Below are positions 33,549 to 42,152 of a stretch of DNA of 64,000 bases, in pieces (within the stretch, counting starts at the first letter, position 1; every line of letters starts with the position of its first letter). Below the pieces are notes generated by a model that worked only from the letters and a program-made list of their open reading frames with translations, ran no database searches and was not told where the DNA came from. The position numbers and the translations under genes were made by a program. The DNA lies in contig JALOLR010000008.1 of NCBI GenBank assembly GCA_025455885.1, forward strand, positions 124,001 to 188,000. The letters are read 5' to 3'. The stretch comes from Acidimicrobiales bacterium (GTDB taxonomy: Bacteria > Actinomycetota > Acidimicrobiia > Acidimicrobiales > Acidimicrobilacustridaceae).

Positions 33549-34222
33549 CGGGCGGGCTTCTCCCTGCTCTCCCAGTCGCGGGCTTCGAGGTACGGACGGA
33601 AGACGTCGGCGATGCGGACCAGGTCGGCGTCGCTCTTGGGGGTCTTGATCTCGTAGAGGTGGGGAACCCTGCTGTAGGCGACGGTCAGGTCCCACAGGTC
33701 GAGCGCCTCCTGGCCGGTGGGGGCGGGCGCGACGACGGGGCCGTAGACGTGGCGCTCGTCGTCGAACACCAACGTCGGCACCCCGAACCCGCCGCGGGCG
33801 ACGACGGCGTCATGGTCGGCACGCACGTCGTCGTGGGTGGTCGGGTCGTCGATGGCCGCCCGCACGACGGCCGGGTCGATGCCGATCTCTCGGCAGATCT
33901 CCTCGGCCACGTCCGGCCGGTGCGGCTTGCGGGCGTCCTCGTGCAGCGCACGGCCGGCAGCCTCGTAGAACCGGTCACAGGCGTCCATCGACTCCCGCCG
34001 CAGCATCGCGGCGACGCGCATCATCCCCCACCCGTAGGACCACTCCCGCTCCCACGGGTGCTTCTTGCCCTCTTCGCGGTTGATCTCCTCGAGGGAGAAG
34101 AACCGCCAGTCGATCTCGAGCGGCACCGTCTCGCGGACCTCACGGACCCACTTCGAGGTCTGATACGCCCACGGGCACATCACGTCGAAGTGGAAACCGA
34201 GGCGCGTCGGGCCGGCGGTCAT
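33545..34222 (-). CDS. DsbA-family oxidoreductase (mycothiol-dependent nitroreductase-like)
   Basis: The 225-residue protein has a thioredoxin-fold DsbA domain beginning LGFHFDVMCPWAYQTSKWV. The active site is CPWA rather than CPxC: the second cysteine is absent. A long helical insertion follows and the cis-proline loop GGFGVPTLVFDD is present. It resembles the actinobacterial Rv2466c group, which acts with mycothiol. It is flanked by 4-bp overlaps with the TetR gene upstream (34219-34222) and the MDMPI gene downstream, so the three form a translationally coupled operon. Confidence 0.82.
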   Translation of the reverse strand: MTAGPTRLGFHFDVMCPWAYQTSKWVREVRETVPLEIDWRFFSLEEINREEGKKHPWEREWSYGWGMMRVAAMLRRESMDACDRFYEAAGRALHEDARKPHRPDVAEEICREIGIDPAVVRAAIDDPTTHDDVRADHDAVVARGGFGVPTLVFDDERHVYGPVVAPAPTGQEALDLWDLTVAYSRVPHLYEIKTPKSDADLVRIADVFRPYLEARDWESREKPAR

Positions 34223-34863
34223 CGGGCCTCCACCACGTCGATCCTCGACCCTACGGCGAGGATGCCGGCGAGTGCGGTCCGCCAGGCCCGGTTCGTCTGG
34301 AACGGCGACCTGCCGAAGCTGTGGCGGAACTGCTGCCACGACTCGACCGACGTCAACACGCCGATCGCGGCGACCATGTCGTCCCGACGCGCCAGACCGT
34401 GGGGTTGCAGGTCCGCCTCGAAGTGCTGGCGGACCTGATCGGCGTGCACCTGTCGGACCGCGTCGACGAAGCCCGCGGTGTCGGCGTCGTGAGCGGCGTG
34501 CGATCGCGTGAGCAGCTCCAGGGGATGCAGCGCTTCGTGGAGCCGGACTCGGGCGTCGACGAAGCGACGGATCCGTTCGTCGAGACTCCCGGTGGCGATG
34601 GCCGGGATCGTGAAGAGCTCGGGGAAGCGCTCGATCACACGAGCCGCGGCTTCGTTCCGCAGCTCGACGAGAGTCGAGAAGTACCGGAAGAAGGTCGCCC
34701 GGGACACGCCGGCGCGGTCCGCCACATCTTCGGGTGTCGGCGGCGAACCGGACTCGAGCACGAGGTCGATGAAGGCGTCGACACAGACGAGCCGCCGATC
34801 AGCGGTCAGCGTCGATGGTCGGGCCCCCCGAGCGCGCTGTGTCGCGACCGTCGTGCTGGACAT
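34219..34863 (-). CDS. TetR-family transcriptional regulator
   Basis: The 214-residue protein has a TetR HTH (PTPEDVADRAGVSRATFFRY, residues about 42-62) and a helical C-terminus. It is the first gene of an operon with the DsbA and MDMPI genes and is expected to control that operon. Upstream lies TAGTGT 31 bases before the ATG, a plausible -10, and GAGAAGGGGGG as a ribosome binding site. Confidence 0.9.
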   Translation of the reverse strand: MSSTTVATQRARGARPSTLTADRRLVCVDAFIDLVLESGSPPTPEDVADRAGVSRATFFRYFSTLVELRNEAAARVIERFPELFTIPAIATGSLDERIRRFVDARVRLHEALHPLELLTRSHAAHDADTAGFVDAVRQVHADQVRQHFEADLQPHGLARRDDMVAAIGVLTSVESWQQFRHSFGRSPFQTNRAWRTALAGILAVGSRIDVVEAR

Positions 34864-34966
34864 GGCCGCCCCCCTTCTCCGGACCCGACACTAGCAGTCG
34901 CGGCTCCACATGAGACTGTTCGTCTCAACGCCAGCCCGGAGTCGAACACCGATGTCCCGCCGGCGG

Positions 34967-36181
34967 TCACCCACTCGACGACGTCGCCGGGTCGTCGGTG
35001 CTGCTGGGAGCCGAGCCGGACACCGTGGCGTACCAGTCGACCAGTCGGGTGGCGATCTCGGTGCCCTGATCGTCCTGGAGGAAGTGGCTCGCCTCGGGGA
35101 GACGGTCGTGGGGTTGACCCGCGGCACCGGGAACCGAGTCGATGAAGTTCTGCTGGGCCGCGCAGCTCCCGAGCTGGCCGGGGTCGTTGGTGGCCCAGAG
35201 GGTGAGGAAGGGCTTCTCGTAGGCGTCGAGACCAGCCCGTGCGGCCTCGGTGGTGCCCGGAATCTCGTTGATCAACGACGGGAAGGTCCGCGTTCCGGCC
35301 ATGTAGGTGCGGCTCGGGAACGGCGCGTCGTAGGCGGCCTCCTCGTCGTCGGGGACGTCGAACCAGGTCAACGCCTCGACCGTCTCGGACGGCCGGAACG
35401 ACTCCGCCGTCATGGCGTAGGCCATCCAGTTGCCGAAGTAGCCCGGCTCGGCGACGGTGAGCGGTTCGCAGCCGTCGTAGAAGAGCGGCTGTTGGGGCGG
35501 GATCGCGGCGTACGGGGCGGTGAGGTCGGTGAGCTCGTCGGGGTTCTCGACCGGCGGGTAGAGCTCGGTGCCGGCAGGGTCCACGGGGAGTGCGCCGTCG
35601 CCGACGGCGATGGTCGCGAACAGGTCCGGGTTCTGGCCGGCCACGCGCAGGCCGATGACGCTGCCCCAGTCCTGCACGAACAGGTTGATGTCGGTCAGAC
35701 CGAGCTCGCCGATGAACTGTTCGAGGCGGTCGGAGTGGCCGAGGTAGCTGTAGGAGTCGATCTCGGTCGGCTTGTCGGAGCGGCCCATGCCGAGGTGGTC
35801 CATGGCGATCACCCGGTAGCCGGCGTCGACGAGCACGGGGATCATGTCGCGGTACAGGTACGACCACGCCGGTTGGCCGTGCAGGAGCAGGACGACCTCG
35901 CCGTCGGACGGGCCCTCGTCGACGTAGGCCTGGCGGAGCCCGTCGATCTCGACGTACTTCGGTTCGTAGGGCCAACCCGGCAGTCCCTCGAAGCACGCGT
36001 CGGGAGTACGGACGTACTCGACTCCGGACTGGGTGGTGCGGACCTCCGGTTCGGCATCGCAGGGAACCACTGCCGCGGTCGTCGTGACCTGAGGTGTCTC
36101 CAGCGCCTCGTCGTCGGCCGCGTCACCGCTACAACTGGCCACGACCAACATCGCGGCGCTGACGAGCGCGACCCGCGCCAC
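34967..36181 (-). CDS. Lipoprotein alpha/beta hydrolase, haloalkane-dehalogenase-like
   Basis: The mature hydrolase shows LLHGQPAWSYLYR (oxyanion hole), DHLGMGRSDKP, nucleophile Asp in VQDWGSVIG, and the His motif ASHFLQDDQG; this set matches the haloalkane dehalogenase family. The N-terminus has a lipoprotein signal (VARVALVSAAMLVVASC, lipobox VASC), so it is membrane-anchored outside the cell; dehalogenases are usually cytoplasmic. The GTG at 36181 is chosen. The frame is also open from an ATG at 36358, which would make a chimera with ABC-transporter sequences (see that entry). Substrate unproven. Confidence 0.78.
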   Translation of the reverse strand: MARVALVSAAMLVVASCSGDAADDEALETPQVTTTAAVVPCDAEPEVRTTQSGVEYVRTPDACFEGLPGWPYEPKYVEIDGLRQAYVDEGPSDGEVVLLLHGQPAWSYLYRDMIPVLVDAGYRVIAMDHLGMGRSDKPTEIDSYSYLGHSDRLEQFIGELGLTDINLFVQDWGSVIGLRVAGQNPDLFATIAVGDGALPVDPAGTELYPPVENPDELTDLTAPYAAIPPQQPLFYDGCEPLTVAEPGYFGNWMAYAMTAESFRPSETVEALTWFDVPDDEEAAYDAPFPSRTYMAGTRTFPSLINEIPGTTEAARAGLDAYEKPFLTLWATNDPGQLGSCAAQQNFIDSVPGAAGQPHDRLPEASHFLQDDQGTEIATRLVDWYATVSGSAPSSTDDPATSSSG

Positions 36182-36241
36182 GAGACGATTCGCGGACGAC
36201 GAGGAACGAGGGGTTCCTCGCGCCGCGCTGGAGACCGATCT

Positions 36242-36358
36242 GCCTGCTGCGAACAGCGCGAGCCTGGTGGAGCGCACCGACCAGAACTTGGTCCACCCAC
36301 GACGAACGAGGGCGCGGGTCTCGCCGTAGGCCTTGGTGAGGTTTCTGAAGTGGATCAT
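36242..36358 (-). pseudogene. In-frame chimera of ABC ATPase and ABC permease N-terminal fragments
   Basis: Reading from ATG 36358, MIHFRNLTKAYGE matches the first 13 residues of the ABC ATPase encoded at 39266-40216, and then WTKFWSVRSTRLALFAAG (36295-36242) matches residues 58-75 of the ABC permease at 38367-39269. The two pieces are joined in one frame with the hydrolase downstream. This is a rearranged remnant of a second ABC operon copy, and together with the duplicated promoter it could still drive translation into the hydrolase. Confidence 0.75.
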
Positions 36359-36411
36359 GCGTCCATCGTGCGGGTTCGGAGGCCGAGCCGAGTCCCCCAC
36401 CGGGAGGCTTC

Positions 36412-36437
36412 TCGCCTACTCCCCGGGGAGTAGGCGA
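36412..36437. promoter_or_regulatory. Perfect 26-bp palindrome, operator candidate (copy 1)
   Basis: TCGCCTACTCCCC followed by its exact reverse complement forms a perfect 26-bp palindrome ending 54 bp before the chimeric ATG at 36358. The 18-bp core CTACTCCCCGGGGAGTAG recurs at 40274-40291 before the intact ABC operon, with flanks also similar. It is likely the binding site of a dimeric regulator, perhaps one of the neighbouring NarL-type response regulators. Confidence 0.7.
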
Positions 36438-36542
36438 CCCGTGCATTCGTCGGGCGGTCGTGGGGACTCCCCTCCCCGACGGGCCAGCGCCCGTCGCTGC
36501 GGAGTGGGCCGACCCGACACCGGGCGGTTGTCGGGCCGGGGA

Positions 36543-37214
36543 TCACCCGAGGTCGTCGAGGCGGGTCAGCCCACTGCGGAACGCCAGCACGACGAGCTGG
36601 GCGCGGTCGCGGGCGTGGAGCTTGATCATCGCCCGGCTGACGTGGGTCTTCACGGTCAGCGGGGAGAGGTAGAGGGCGTCGGCGATCTCGTCGTTCGACA
36701 GGCCGCGGCCGACCATGGCGACGACCTCGCGTTCGCGCCCCGTCAGCACGCGCACGGCGTCCTCGTCGACAACGGTGGGCGCCGCCGCGCCGGTCATCGA
36801 CCCCAACAGGGCACGTGTCGCCTTCGGGGTGAGCAGGGCGTCGCCACCGGCGACCACGCGGATGGCGTCGAGGAGCACGTCGGGATCGACGCCTTTGTCG
36901 AGGAAGCCGCTGGCCCCGGCGCGCATGGCGTCGACGACGTACTCGTCGAGCTCGAACGTGGTGAGCACGATCACGCGCACCCCGGCGAGATCCTCGTCGG
37001 CGGTGATGGCCTGCGTCGTGGCGATGCCGTCGCGGCCGGGCATGCGCACGTCCATCAACACCACGTCGGCCCGCCGGTCACGGATCACCTCGAGCGCGGT
37101 GGCGCCGTCGTCGCTCTCGCCGACCACTTGGAGGTCGGGCGCCGAGTCGACGATCGCCTTGAACCCGGCGCGGATCAACGCCTGGTCGTCGACCAACACC
37201 ACGCGGATCGTCAC
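36543..37214 (-). CDS. NarL/FixJ-type response regulator
   Basis: The 223-residue protein has a receiver (Asp9/Asp10, phospho-acceptor Asp55 in VVLMDVRMPG, lysine in GFLDKGV) and a LuxR-type HTH (LTGREREVVAMVGRGLSNDEIADAL, LSPLTVKTHVSRAMIKLHA). The GTG start at 37214 overlaps the TGA of the histidine kinase gene by 3 bp. It is a candidate for binding the nearby palindromes. Confidence 0.93.
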   Translation of the reverse strand: MTIRVVLVDDQALIRAGFKAIVDSAPDLQVVGESDDGATALEVIRDRRADVVLMDVRMPGRDGIATTQAITADEDLAGVRVIVLTTFELDEYVVDAMRAGASGFLDKGVDPDVLLDAIRVVAGGDALLTPKATRALLGSMTGAAAPTVVDEDAVRVLTGREREVVAMVGRGLSNDEIADALYLSPLTVKTHVSRAMIKLHARDRAQLVVLAFRSGLTRLDDLG

Positions 37215-38365
37215 GACCCCGCCTCCGCGTCGACGGGCAGCCAGGCCTCGACCACGAACCGGTCGGCGTCGGCATCGATCGACAGGCGCCCGCCGTTGAC
37301 GGCCGCCCGCTCGCGCATGCCGACCAGGCCGAGCCCGGCGCCGGTCTCGTCGACCACCCCGGTCGTGGGGTTCTCGATCCTGATGGTCAGCCCGTCGTCG
37401 GTCCACGCCATGGTGAGCACGACCGAGCCGTCGCCGTGCTTGGCGGCGTTGGTGAGTCCCTCCTGCACGATCCGGTAGGCGGCGAGCGACGCCACCGACG
37501 ACAAGGGGCGCGGCGCTCCGGCACGGTTCCAGTCGACGTGGAGCCCCGTGGCGCGCATCGTGTCGACGAGGCGGTCGACGTCGTCGGCCGACGGCAGCGA
37601 CGACATGGGCGCCGCCGCGTCGTGCTCGTGTCGGAGCACCGACAGCAGCTCCCGCAGCTCGTCGAGGACGGTTCGGCCGGCGTCACGCGCCGTCATCAAC
37701 GACGCCTCGGCCTGGTCGGGATCGCGGCGCAGCAGGTGGAGCGCGGCGCCGGTCTGCACGTTCATCACCGAGAGGTTGTGGGCCAGGAGGTCGTGCAGCT
37801 CGCGGGCGATCACCAGGCGCTCCTCCGACACCTGCCGACTGGCCTCGGCCTCCGCCGCCAGCAGTGCCGCCTGCAGCTCGGCCTCCGCGCTCTCGGTGTA
37901 GCGGCGCCACGAGCGGGTGGCGTCGGCGATGCCCACTGCGCCGGCGGTCCAGGCGATCCCGATCATCGCCCGCGCGTCGCCGAACTCGGTGTCGTTGGCC
38001 GCATACCCGAGCGTGTAGAGCCAGGCGGCGACCACCGTGCCGAGCGCGATCGCCGGCCACCGCTCGAGGCGGATGCAGGCGGTCGTCAGCAGCACGAGCA
38101 CGGCGAACACCATCGCCGTCGGTCGGTCCCAGACCACCACGTGCACGGTGGTCCAGACCATGGCGATCGCGAGGAGCGTGAGCGGTTGCCATCGACGCAA
38201 CGCCACGAGCACGAACGCGCCGACGCCGGCCGCCACTTCGGGCCAGCCGGCGTCGTGGTCGTCGGGGGCGCCCAGCACGAGCAGCGTCCCGATGAGCGAG
38301 GTCAGGGCGGCGATCGCCAGGTCGAGCCGGCGGGGGTCGGCTCGGAGCCAGGCGACCGCCGACAC
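37211..38365 (-). CDS. NarL-type sensor histidine kinase (DesK-like)
   Basis: The 384-residue protein has five membrane helices in residues 15-150, a coiled-coil linker, HisKA_3 with VIARELHDLLAHNLSVM (phospho-His near 195) and HATPase (N box EGLTNAAKHG, G box GAGLGLVGMRERAA). It is typical of kinases that sense membrane state and control a linked ABC exporter. It lies 1 bp after the ABC permease gene, and with the response regulator forms the end of a four-gene ABC/two-component operon. Confidence 0.92.
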   Translation of the reverse strand: MSAVAWLRADPRRLDLAIAALTSLIGTLLVLGAPDDHDAGWPEVAAGVGAFVLVALRRWQPLTLLAIAMVWTTVHVVVWDRPTAMVFAVLVLLTTACIRLERWPAIALGTVVAAWLYTLGYAANDTEFGDARAMIGIAWTAGAVGIADATRSWRRYTESAEAELQAALLAAEAEASRQVSEERLVIARELHDLLAHNLSVMNVQTGAALHLLRRDPDQAEASLMTARDAGRTVLDELRELLSVLRHEHDAAAPMSSLPSADDVDRLVDTMRATGLHVDWNRAGAPRPLSSVASLAAYRIVQEGLTNAAKHGDGSVVLTMAWTDDGLTIRIENPTTGVVDETGAGLGLVGMRERAAVNGGRLSIDADADRFVVEAWLPVDAEAGS

Positions 38366-38366
38366 C

Positions 38367-39269
38367 TCAGGCGTCCCGCTTCTGCACGAGGTACCCGGCC
38401 AGGGCGAGCAGGCCGATCACCCAGGCGAGGAACACCGCGTAGCCGGCACCACGGCTGAGCAGCTCAGGATCGGTCACCTGGGTCATCATCGCATCGCCGG
38501 CCTCGGAGGGCAGGTACTTCATGAACACGTCGGTGATGCTGTCGGGCAGCAGGTTCAACAGGTTGGGGCCGATGAACACGGCGCCCACCAGCGTGGCGAT
38601 GCCCGCCGCGGTCGAGCGCAGGAGGAACCCAAGGGCCAGGCCGATCAGGCCGATGCCGGTCAGGTAGACGACGGAGCCGAGGATCACGTCGAGGGCGTCG
38701 GCGAGCGGGACGGTCGCCAGGTCACCGGCGTAGACCGCCTGGCCGAGGACGACCGCGGCGACGACGGCGACGACGGCCATGGCGACCACCGAGGTGACGA
38801 GCACGGCGGACTTCGCCCACAGCACGGTGGTCCGGCGGCCGACCGCGGCGAACGTGGTGCGGATCAGGCCGGTCGAGTACTCGCCGGCGACGATCAGCAC
38901 GCCGAGGACGCCGACGATCATCTCGCCGAGCGCCATGCCGGCGAGGGCCAGGTCGAGCGGCTCGATCAGCAGGGCGGCCGGGCCGGCGGCTTCGCCGGAC
39001 TCGGCGACGGCCGAGAAGATCATGCCGAACACGACGGTGACGACGCCGGCGGCGAGCAGCGCCAGCCGGGTCGAGCGGACCGACCAGAACTTGGTCCACT
39101 CCCCGCGGGCGACGTTCCAGGTGCGGACCCGTCCGTCGGGTGGTGGGACTGTGGCATCGGTGGTGGGGTCGGTGGCCGTCGTATCGACGACGGTGCTGGT
39201 GTCGAGGGTGGTGGTCATCGGGGTCTCCCAGGTGGGGTCGGAACGGTCCGTGGTCGTCGGCGGGATCAT
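38367..39269 (-). CDS. ABC-2 type transporter permease
   Basis: The 300-residue protein has an N-terminal soluble part of about 55 residues rich in Thr/Asp, then six membrane helices, including VVTVVFGMIFSAVA, ALGEMIVGVLGVLIVAGEYS, SAVLVTSVVAMAVVAVVAAV and GIGLIGLALGFLL. The motif GEYSTGLIRTTFAAVGRR is typical of ABC-2 permeases. The 4-bp overlap with the ATPase gene (39266-39269) couples their translation; an alternative ATG at 39218 has GGGAG upstream. The exported substrate is not known. Confidence 0.88.
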   Translation of the reverse strand: MIPPTTTDRSDPTWETPMTTTLDTSTVVDTTATDPTTDATVPPPDGRVRTWNVARGEWTKFWSVRSTRLALLAAGVVTVVFGMIFSAVAESGEAAGPAALLIEPLDLALAGMALGEMIVGVLGVLIVAGEYSTGLIRTTFAAVGRRTTVLWAKSAVLVTSVVAMAVVAVVAAVVLGQAVYAGDLATVPLADALDVILGSVVYLTGIGLIGLALGFLLRSTAAGIATLVGAVFIGPNLLNLLPDSITDVFMKYLPSEAGDAMMTQVTDPELLSRGAGYAVFLAWVIGLLALAGYLVQKRDA

Positions 39270-40216
39270 GCGGCGATCGGGCTGGCGGGCGAGGTGGCGG
39301 GCGGGGCGGCGGAGACGTGGCCGTGGTACTCGACGGCACCGGCGGTGAGCTCCATGAACACGTCCTCGAGCGAGCGGCGCTCGGGGACGAGGCGGGTGAG
39401 GGCGATGCCGTGGTCGCGGGCGATCTCGCCGATCTGCTCCGGGTCGCGTCCCGTCACGCTGACGGTGCCGCGATCGGACGATTCGATCGTGACGCCGTCG
39501 GCTCGCAGCAGCCCGACGAGGTCGTCGAGGCGGTCGGCGCTCACGTGGGTGGTGTGGCTGTCCGCCATCGCCCGCAGGTCGTCGGCGGAGATGTCCTGGA
39601 TCATGCGACCCCGACCGATGATCACGTAGTGCTCGGCCATCAGCTCCATCTCGCTCATCAGGTGTGACGAGACGAACACGGTGCGGCCCTCGCGGGCGAG
39701 GTCCTGGAGCAGGTTGCGGATCCAGAGGATGCCTTCGGGGTCGAGGCCGTTGACCGGCTCGTCGAGCATCACGACCTGCGGATCGCCGAGGAGGGCGCCG
39801 GCGATGCCAAGGCGTTGTCCCATCCCGAGCGAGAAGCCCCCGCTGCCCCGGCGGGCGACCTCGCCGAGGCCGACGATGTCGAGCACCTCGTCGACCCGGT
39901 CGGTGCTGATGCGGTTGGTGACGGCGAGGGCCCGCAGGTGGTCGTAGGCGGACCGTCTGGGGTGGACCGCCTTGGCCTCGAGCAGCGCACCCATCGAGCG
40001 GAGGGGGAACGGATGCTCGGCGATGGGGCGCCCGTCGACGGTCGCGGTGCCCGACGTGGGGGCGTCGAGGCCGAGGATCATGCGCATCGTGGTCGACTTG
40101 CCGGCGCCGTTCGGGCCGAGGAAGCCGGTGACGATGCCCGGGTTGACGGTGAAGGTGAGGTCGTCGACGGCGAGGTGCTCGCCGTAGGCCTTGGTGAGGT
40201 TCTTGACGTGGATCAT
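39266..40216 (-). CDS. ABC transporter ATP-binding protein
   Basis: The 316-residue ATPase has Walker A GPNGAGKST (residues 34-42), the variant signature FSLGMGQRLGIA, Walker B VVMLDEPVNGLDPEG and the switch histidine in VFVSSHLMSE. The C-terminal domain after residue 215 is typical of ABC-2 exporter ATPases. It is the first gene of the operon ATPase-permease-kinase-regulator, and a palindrome lies 58 bp upstream of its ATG. Such operons often give resistance to antimicrobial peptides or lipid stress. Confidence 0.93.
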   Translation of the reverse strand: MIHVKNLTKAYGEHLAVDDLTFTVNPGIVTGFLGPNGAGKSTTMRMILGLDAPTSGTATVDGRPIAEHPFPLRSMGALLEAKAVHPRRSAYDHLRALAVTNRISTDRVDEVLDIVGLGEVARRGSGGFSLGMGQRLGIAGALLGDPQVVMLDEPVNGLDPEGILWIRNLLQDLAREGRTVFVSSHLMSEMELMAEHYVIIGRGRMIQDISADDLRAMADSHTTHVSADRLDDLVGLLRADGVTIESSDRGTVSVTGRDPEQIGEIARDHGIALTRLVPERRSLEDVFMELTAGAVEYHGHVSAAPPATSPASPIAA

Positions 40217-40273
40217 GCCGTCATCGTGCGGGTTCGACGACCGAACCGAATCCGCCGCCGGGAGGCTTCTCGG

Positions 40274-40291
40274 CTACTCCCCGGGGAGTAG
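40274..40291. promoter_or_regulatory. Perfect 18-bp palindrome, operator candidate (copy 2)
   Basis: CTACTCCCCGGGGAGTAG lies 58 bp upstream of the ABC ATPase start. The same 18 bp and similar flanks (GGGAGGCTTCTCGxCTACTC before, GACCCGTGCAT after) occur at 36416-36433. It probably is the operator of the ABC operon. Confidence 0.72.
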
Positions 40292-40412
40292 ACGACCCGT
40301 GCATGCATCAGGTTCAGCTGAGCGAGCGCTCACCAGCACCTGACCGCTTGGTCCACACTCATGGCGCGGACTCCCTGTGGGGCTGGTCGTTGGGGGCCCC
40401 GGGTCGAGCGCC

Positions 40413-42152
40413 TCAGCCCAGGGGCAGGAGGGCGGTCACGAGAGACCCGCGTTCGTCGGTGGTCACCTCGAGCGTCCCGCCGACCTCGGCGGCCCGCTCG
40501 CGCATCGAGGAGAGCCCGACCCCGGCCACCCACTCACGCTGCGCCGCCCCTTCGTCGCGGACCGTCAACCCGAGCAGGTCGCCGTCGCGTTCGAGCCGGA
40601 CCCACGCCCGGTCGGTGCCGCTGTGGCGGGCCGAGTTGGTGACGGCTTCGGTGGCGATGCGGTAGGCGGCGACCTCGACCGCGGCGGGGAGCTGGGGAAG
40701 CTCGGGCGCGGCCACGGTCACCTGCATCGGCCGGCCGTCCGCGGTTCGCGCCGACGCGACCTGTTGGCGCAGCGCCGGGACGAGCCCCAGCTCGTCCAGG
40801 GCGGGCGGTCGCATGGCGTACACGAGCCGCCGGATGTCGCCGACCGCCGCTGCGGCGTCCGCTCGCAGGCCGCGCAGCAACGCATCGGCGCCGGCGGGGT
40901 CCGAGGCGATCGTGTTCCGGGCGGCGTCCGCGGTGAGCGCGATGCCGGACAGCGTCGGGCCGAGCCCGTCGTGCAGATCGCGACGCAGCCTCCGGCGCTC
41001 CTCTTCGATGGCGGCGATCGCCGCTCCCCGTGACTCCTTGAGCTCCTCGCTGAGCGCGCTGGCGCGGAGCGTCTGGGCGAGCAGCGGAGCCACGATCTGC
41101 AGCACCTGTGCATCGCCGGCGGGCAGCGTCAGGTCGCCAGGGCGGAGACCGACGACGAGCTCGCCGGTCGAGTCGCTCCCGAGCGAGAGCGCGAACCGTC
41201 GCGTGTCGGTGACCTGGGTCCCCGAGGTGGCGAGCTCCTCGCCGTCGACGGAGATGGCGGCATAGGGCAGCACCAGCGCCTCGCGGATCGCCCGGAGGGC
41301 CAGCACGGGATCGTCACCGATGCGGTCGGCGACGGAGGATGCCGCCGCGAGCGGGTCTGGCCGGTCCCCGAAGAGCAACTCGTCGATCAGTCCCCGCAGC
41401 ACCACCCGGAGGGGGTGGAACCCCACGGCGAGGGCCGCACCCAGGAAGGCGTAGGCGCCCTCGGACGGCTCGGTCCAACCGAACATCGAGAAGACCCCGA
41501 GCACGCCGACGAAGGCCGAGACATAGGCGAGGACGATCACCCCGAACACGACGGCCTCCACGAGGAGCGACCGGACGTCGGCCAGACTCGGCCGGCGCAC
41601 CCCGATCACCATCGTCGGGCCCACGACGGCGAGGAGGAGGATGCCGACGAACCCCCCCACCGCTCCGAAGACGAGGCCGAGGAGCAGGAGGAGCAGTCCC
41701 GTGGTGCCGGCGCCGAGCGCCAACCAGAGCACCGCCTGACGGTCGGCCTCGTCGCCGGTGTCGGCCGCCCACCAGGCGTGCCCGACGACGGTGGTGCCGA
41801 TGACGGCGCTCATCGTCAGCGTCGTGGAGGGGTCGAAGGCCCAGGCCGTCGTGATGAGCCCCGCCGCGACGACGACCGCCCAGGCGCAGTACTCGACGGC
41901 GTGGCGGACACTCGCCCGGGGGTAGGCGAGCAACGCCATCGCCATGACGAGCGCCACTGAGGCGGTGACTGTCACCTCGGCGGCGTCGCGTGCGTCGGCG
42001 AAGAAGAGCGCCACCGAGACGAGGACCCCGGCGGCGCCCACCATGAGCAGCACACCTGCGGTCCGACTCCGCGTCGGGACCAGCAGGATCCCGCTGACCC
42101 CTGTGGAGACGGCCGCCACGACGGCCGCGAGCCCGAGGGCCAGGTCGGTCAC
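40413..42152 (-). CDS. NarL-type sensor histidine kinase, multi-spanning
   Basis: The 579-residue protein has about 8-9 membrane helices in residues 1-240, a GAF-like linker (about 265-370), HisKA_3 with RRRLRRDLHDGLGPTLSG (phospho-His near 391), and HATPase (N box EAVTNSARHSG, G box VAGVGLSSMRERAA). Its start overlaps the response regulator stop by 4 bp. The order regulator then kinase is reversed relative to the other three systems in the window. The signal is unknown. Confidence 0.9.
   Translation of the reverse strand: MTDLALGLAAVVAAVSTGVSGILLVPTRSRTAGVLLMVGAAGVLVSVALFFADARDAAEVTVTASVALVMAMALLAYPRASVRHAVEYCAWAVVVAAGLITTAWAFDPSTTLTMSAVIGTTVVGHAWWAADTGDEADRQAVLWLALGAGTTGLLLLLLGLVFGAVGGFVGILLLAVVGPTMVIGVRRPSLADVRSLLVEAVVFGVIVLAYVSAFVGVLGVFSMFGWTEPSEGAYAFLGAALAVGFHPLRVVLRGLIDELLFGDRPDPLAAASSVADRIGDDPVLALRAIREALVLPYAAISVDGEELATSGTQVTDTRRFALSLGSDSTGELVVGLRPGDLTLPAGDAQVLQIVAPLLAQTLRASALSEELKESRGAAIAAIEEERRRLRRDLHDGLGPTLSGIALTADAARNTIASDPAGADALLRGLRADAAAAVGDIRRLVYAMRPPALDELGLVPALRQQVASARTADGRPMQVTVAAPELPQLPAAVEVAAYRIATEAVTNSARHSGTDRAWVRLERDGDLLGLTVRDEGAAQREWVAGVGLSSMRERAAEVGGTLEVTTDERGSLVTALLPLG

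Noticed and set aside
34910-36433. 507-codon plus-strand frame opposite the dehalogenase-like gene
   Set aside because: No motif, shadow composition; the minus frame has nucleophile and His motifs.
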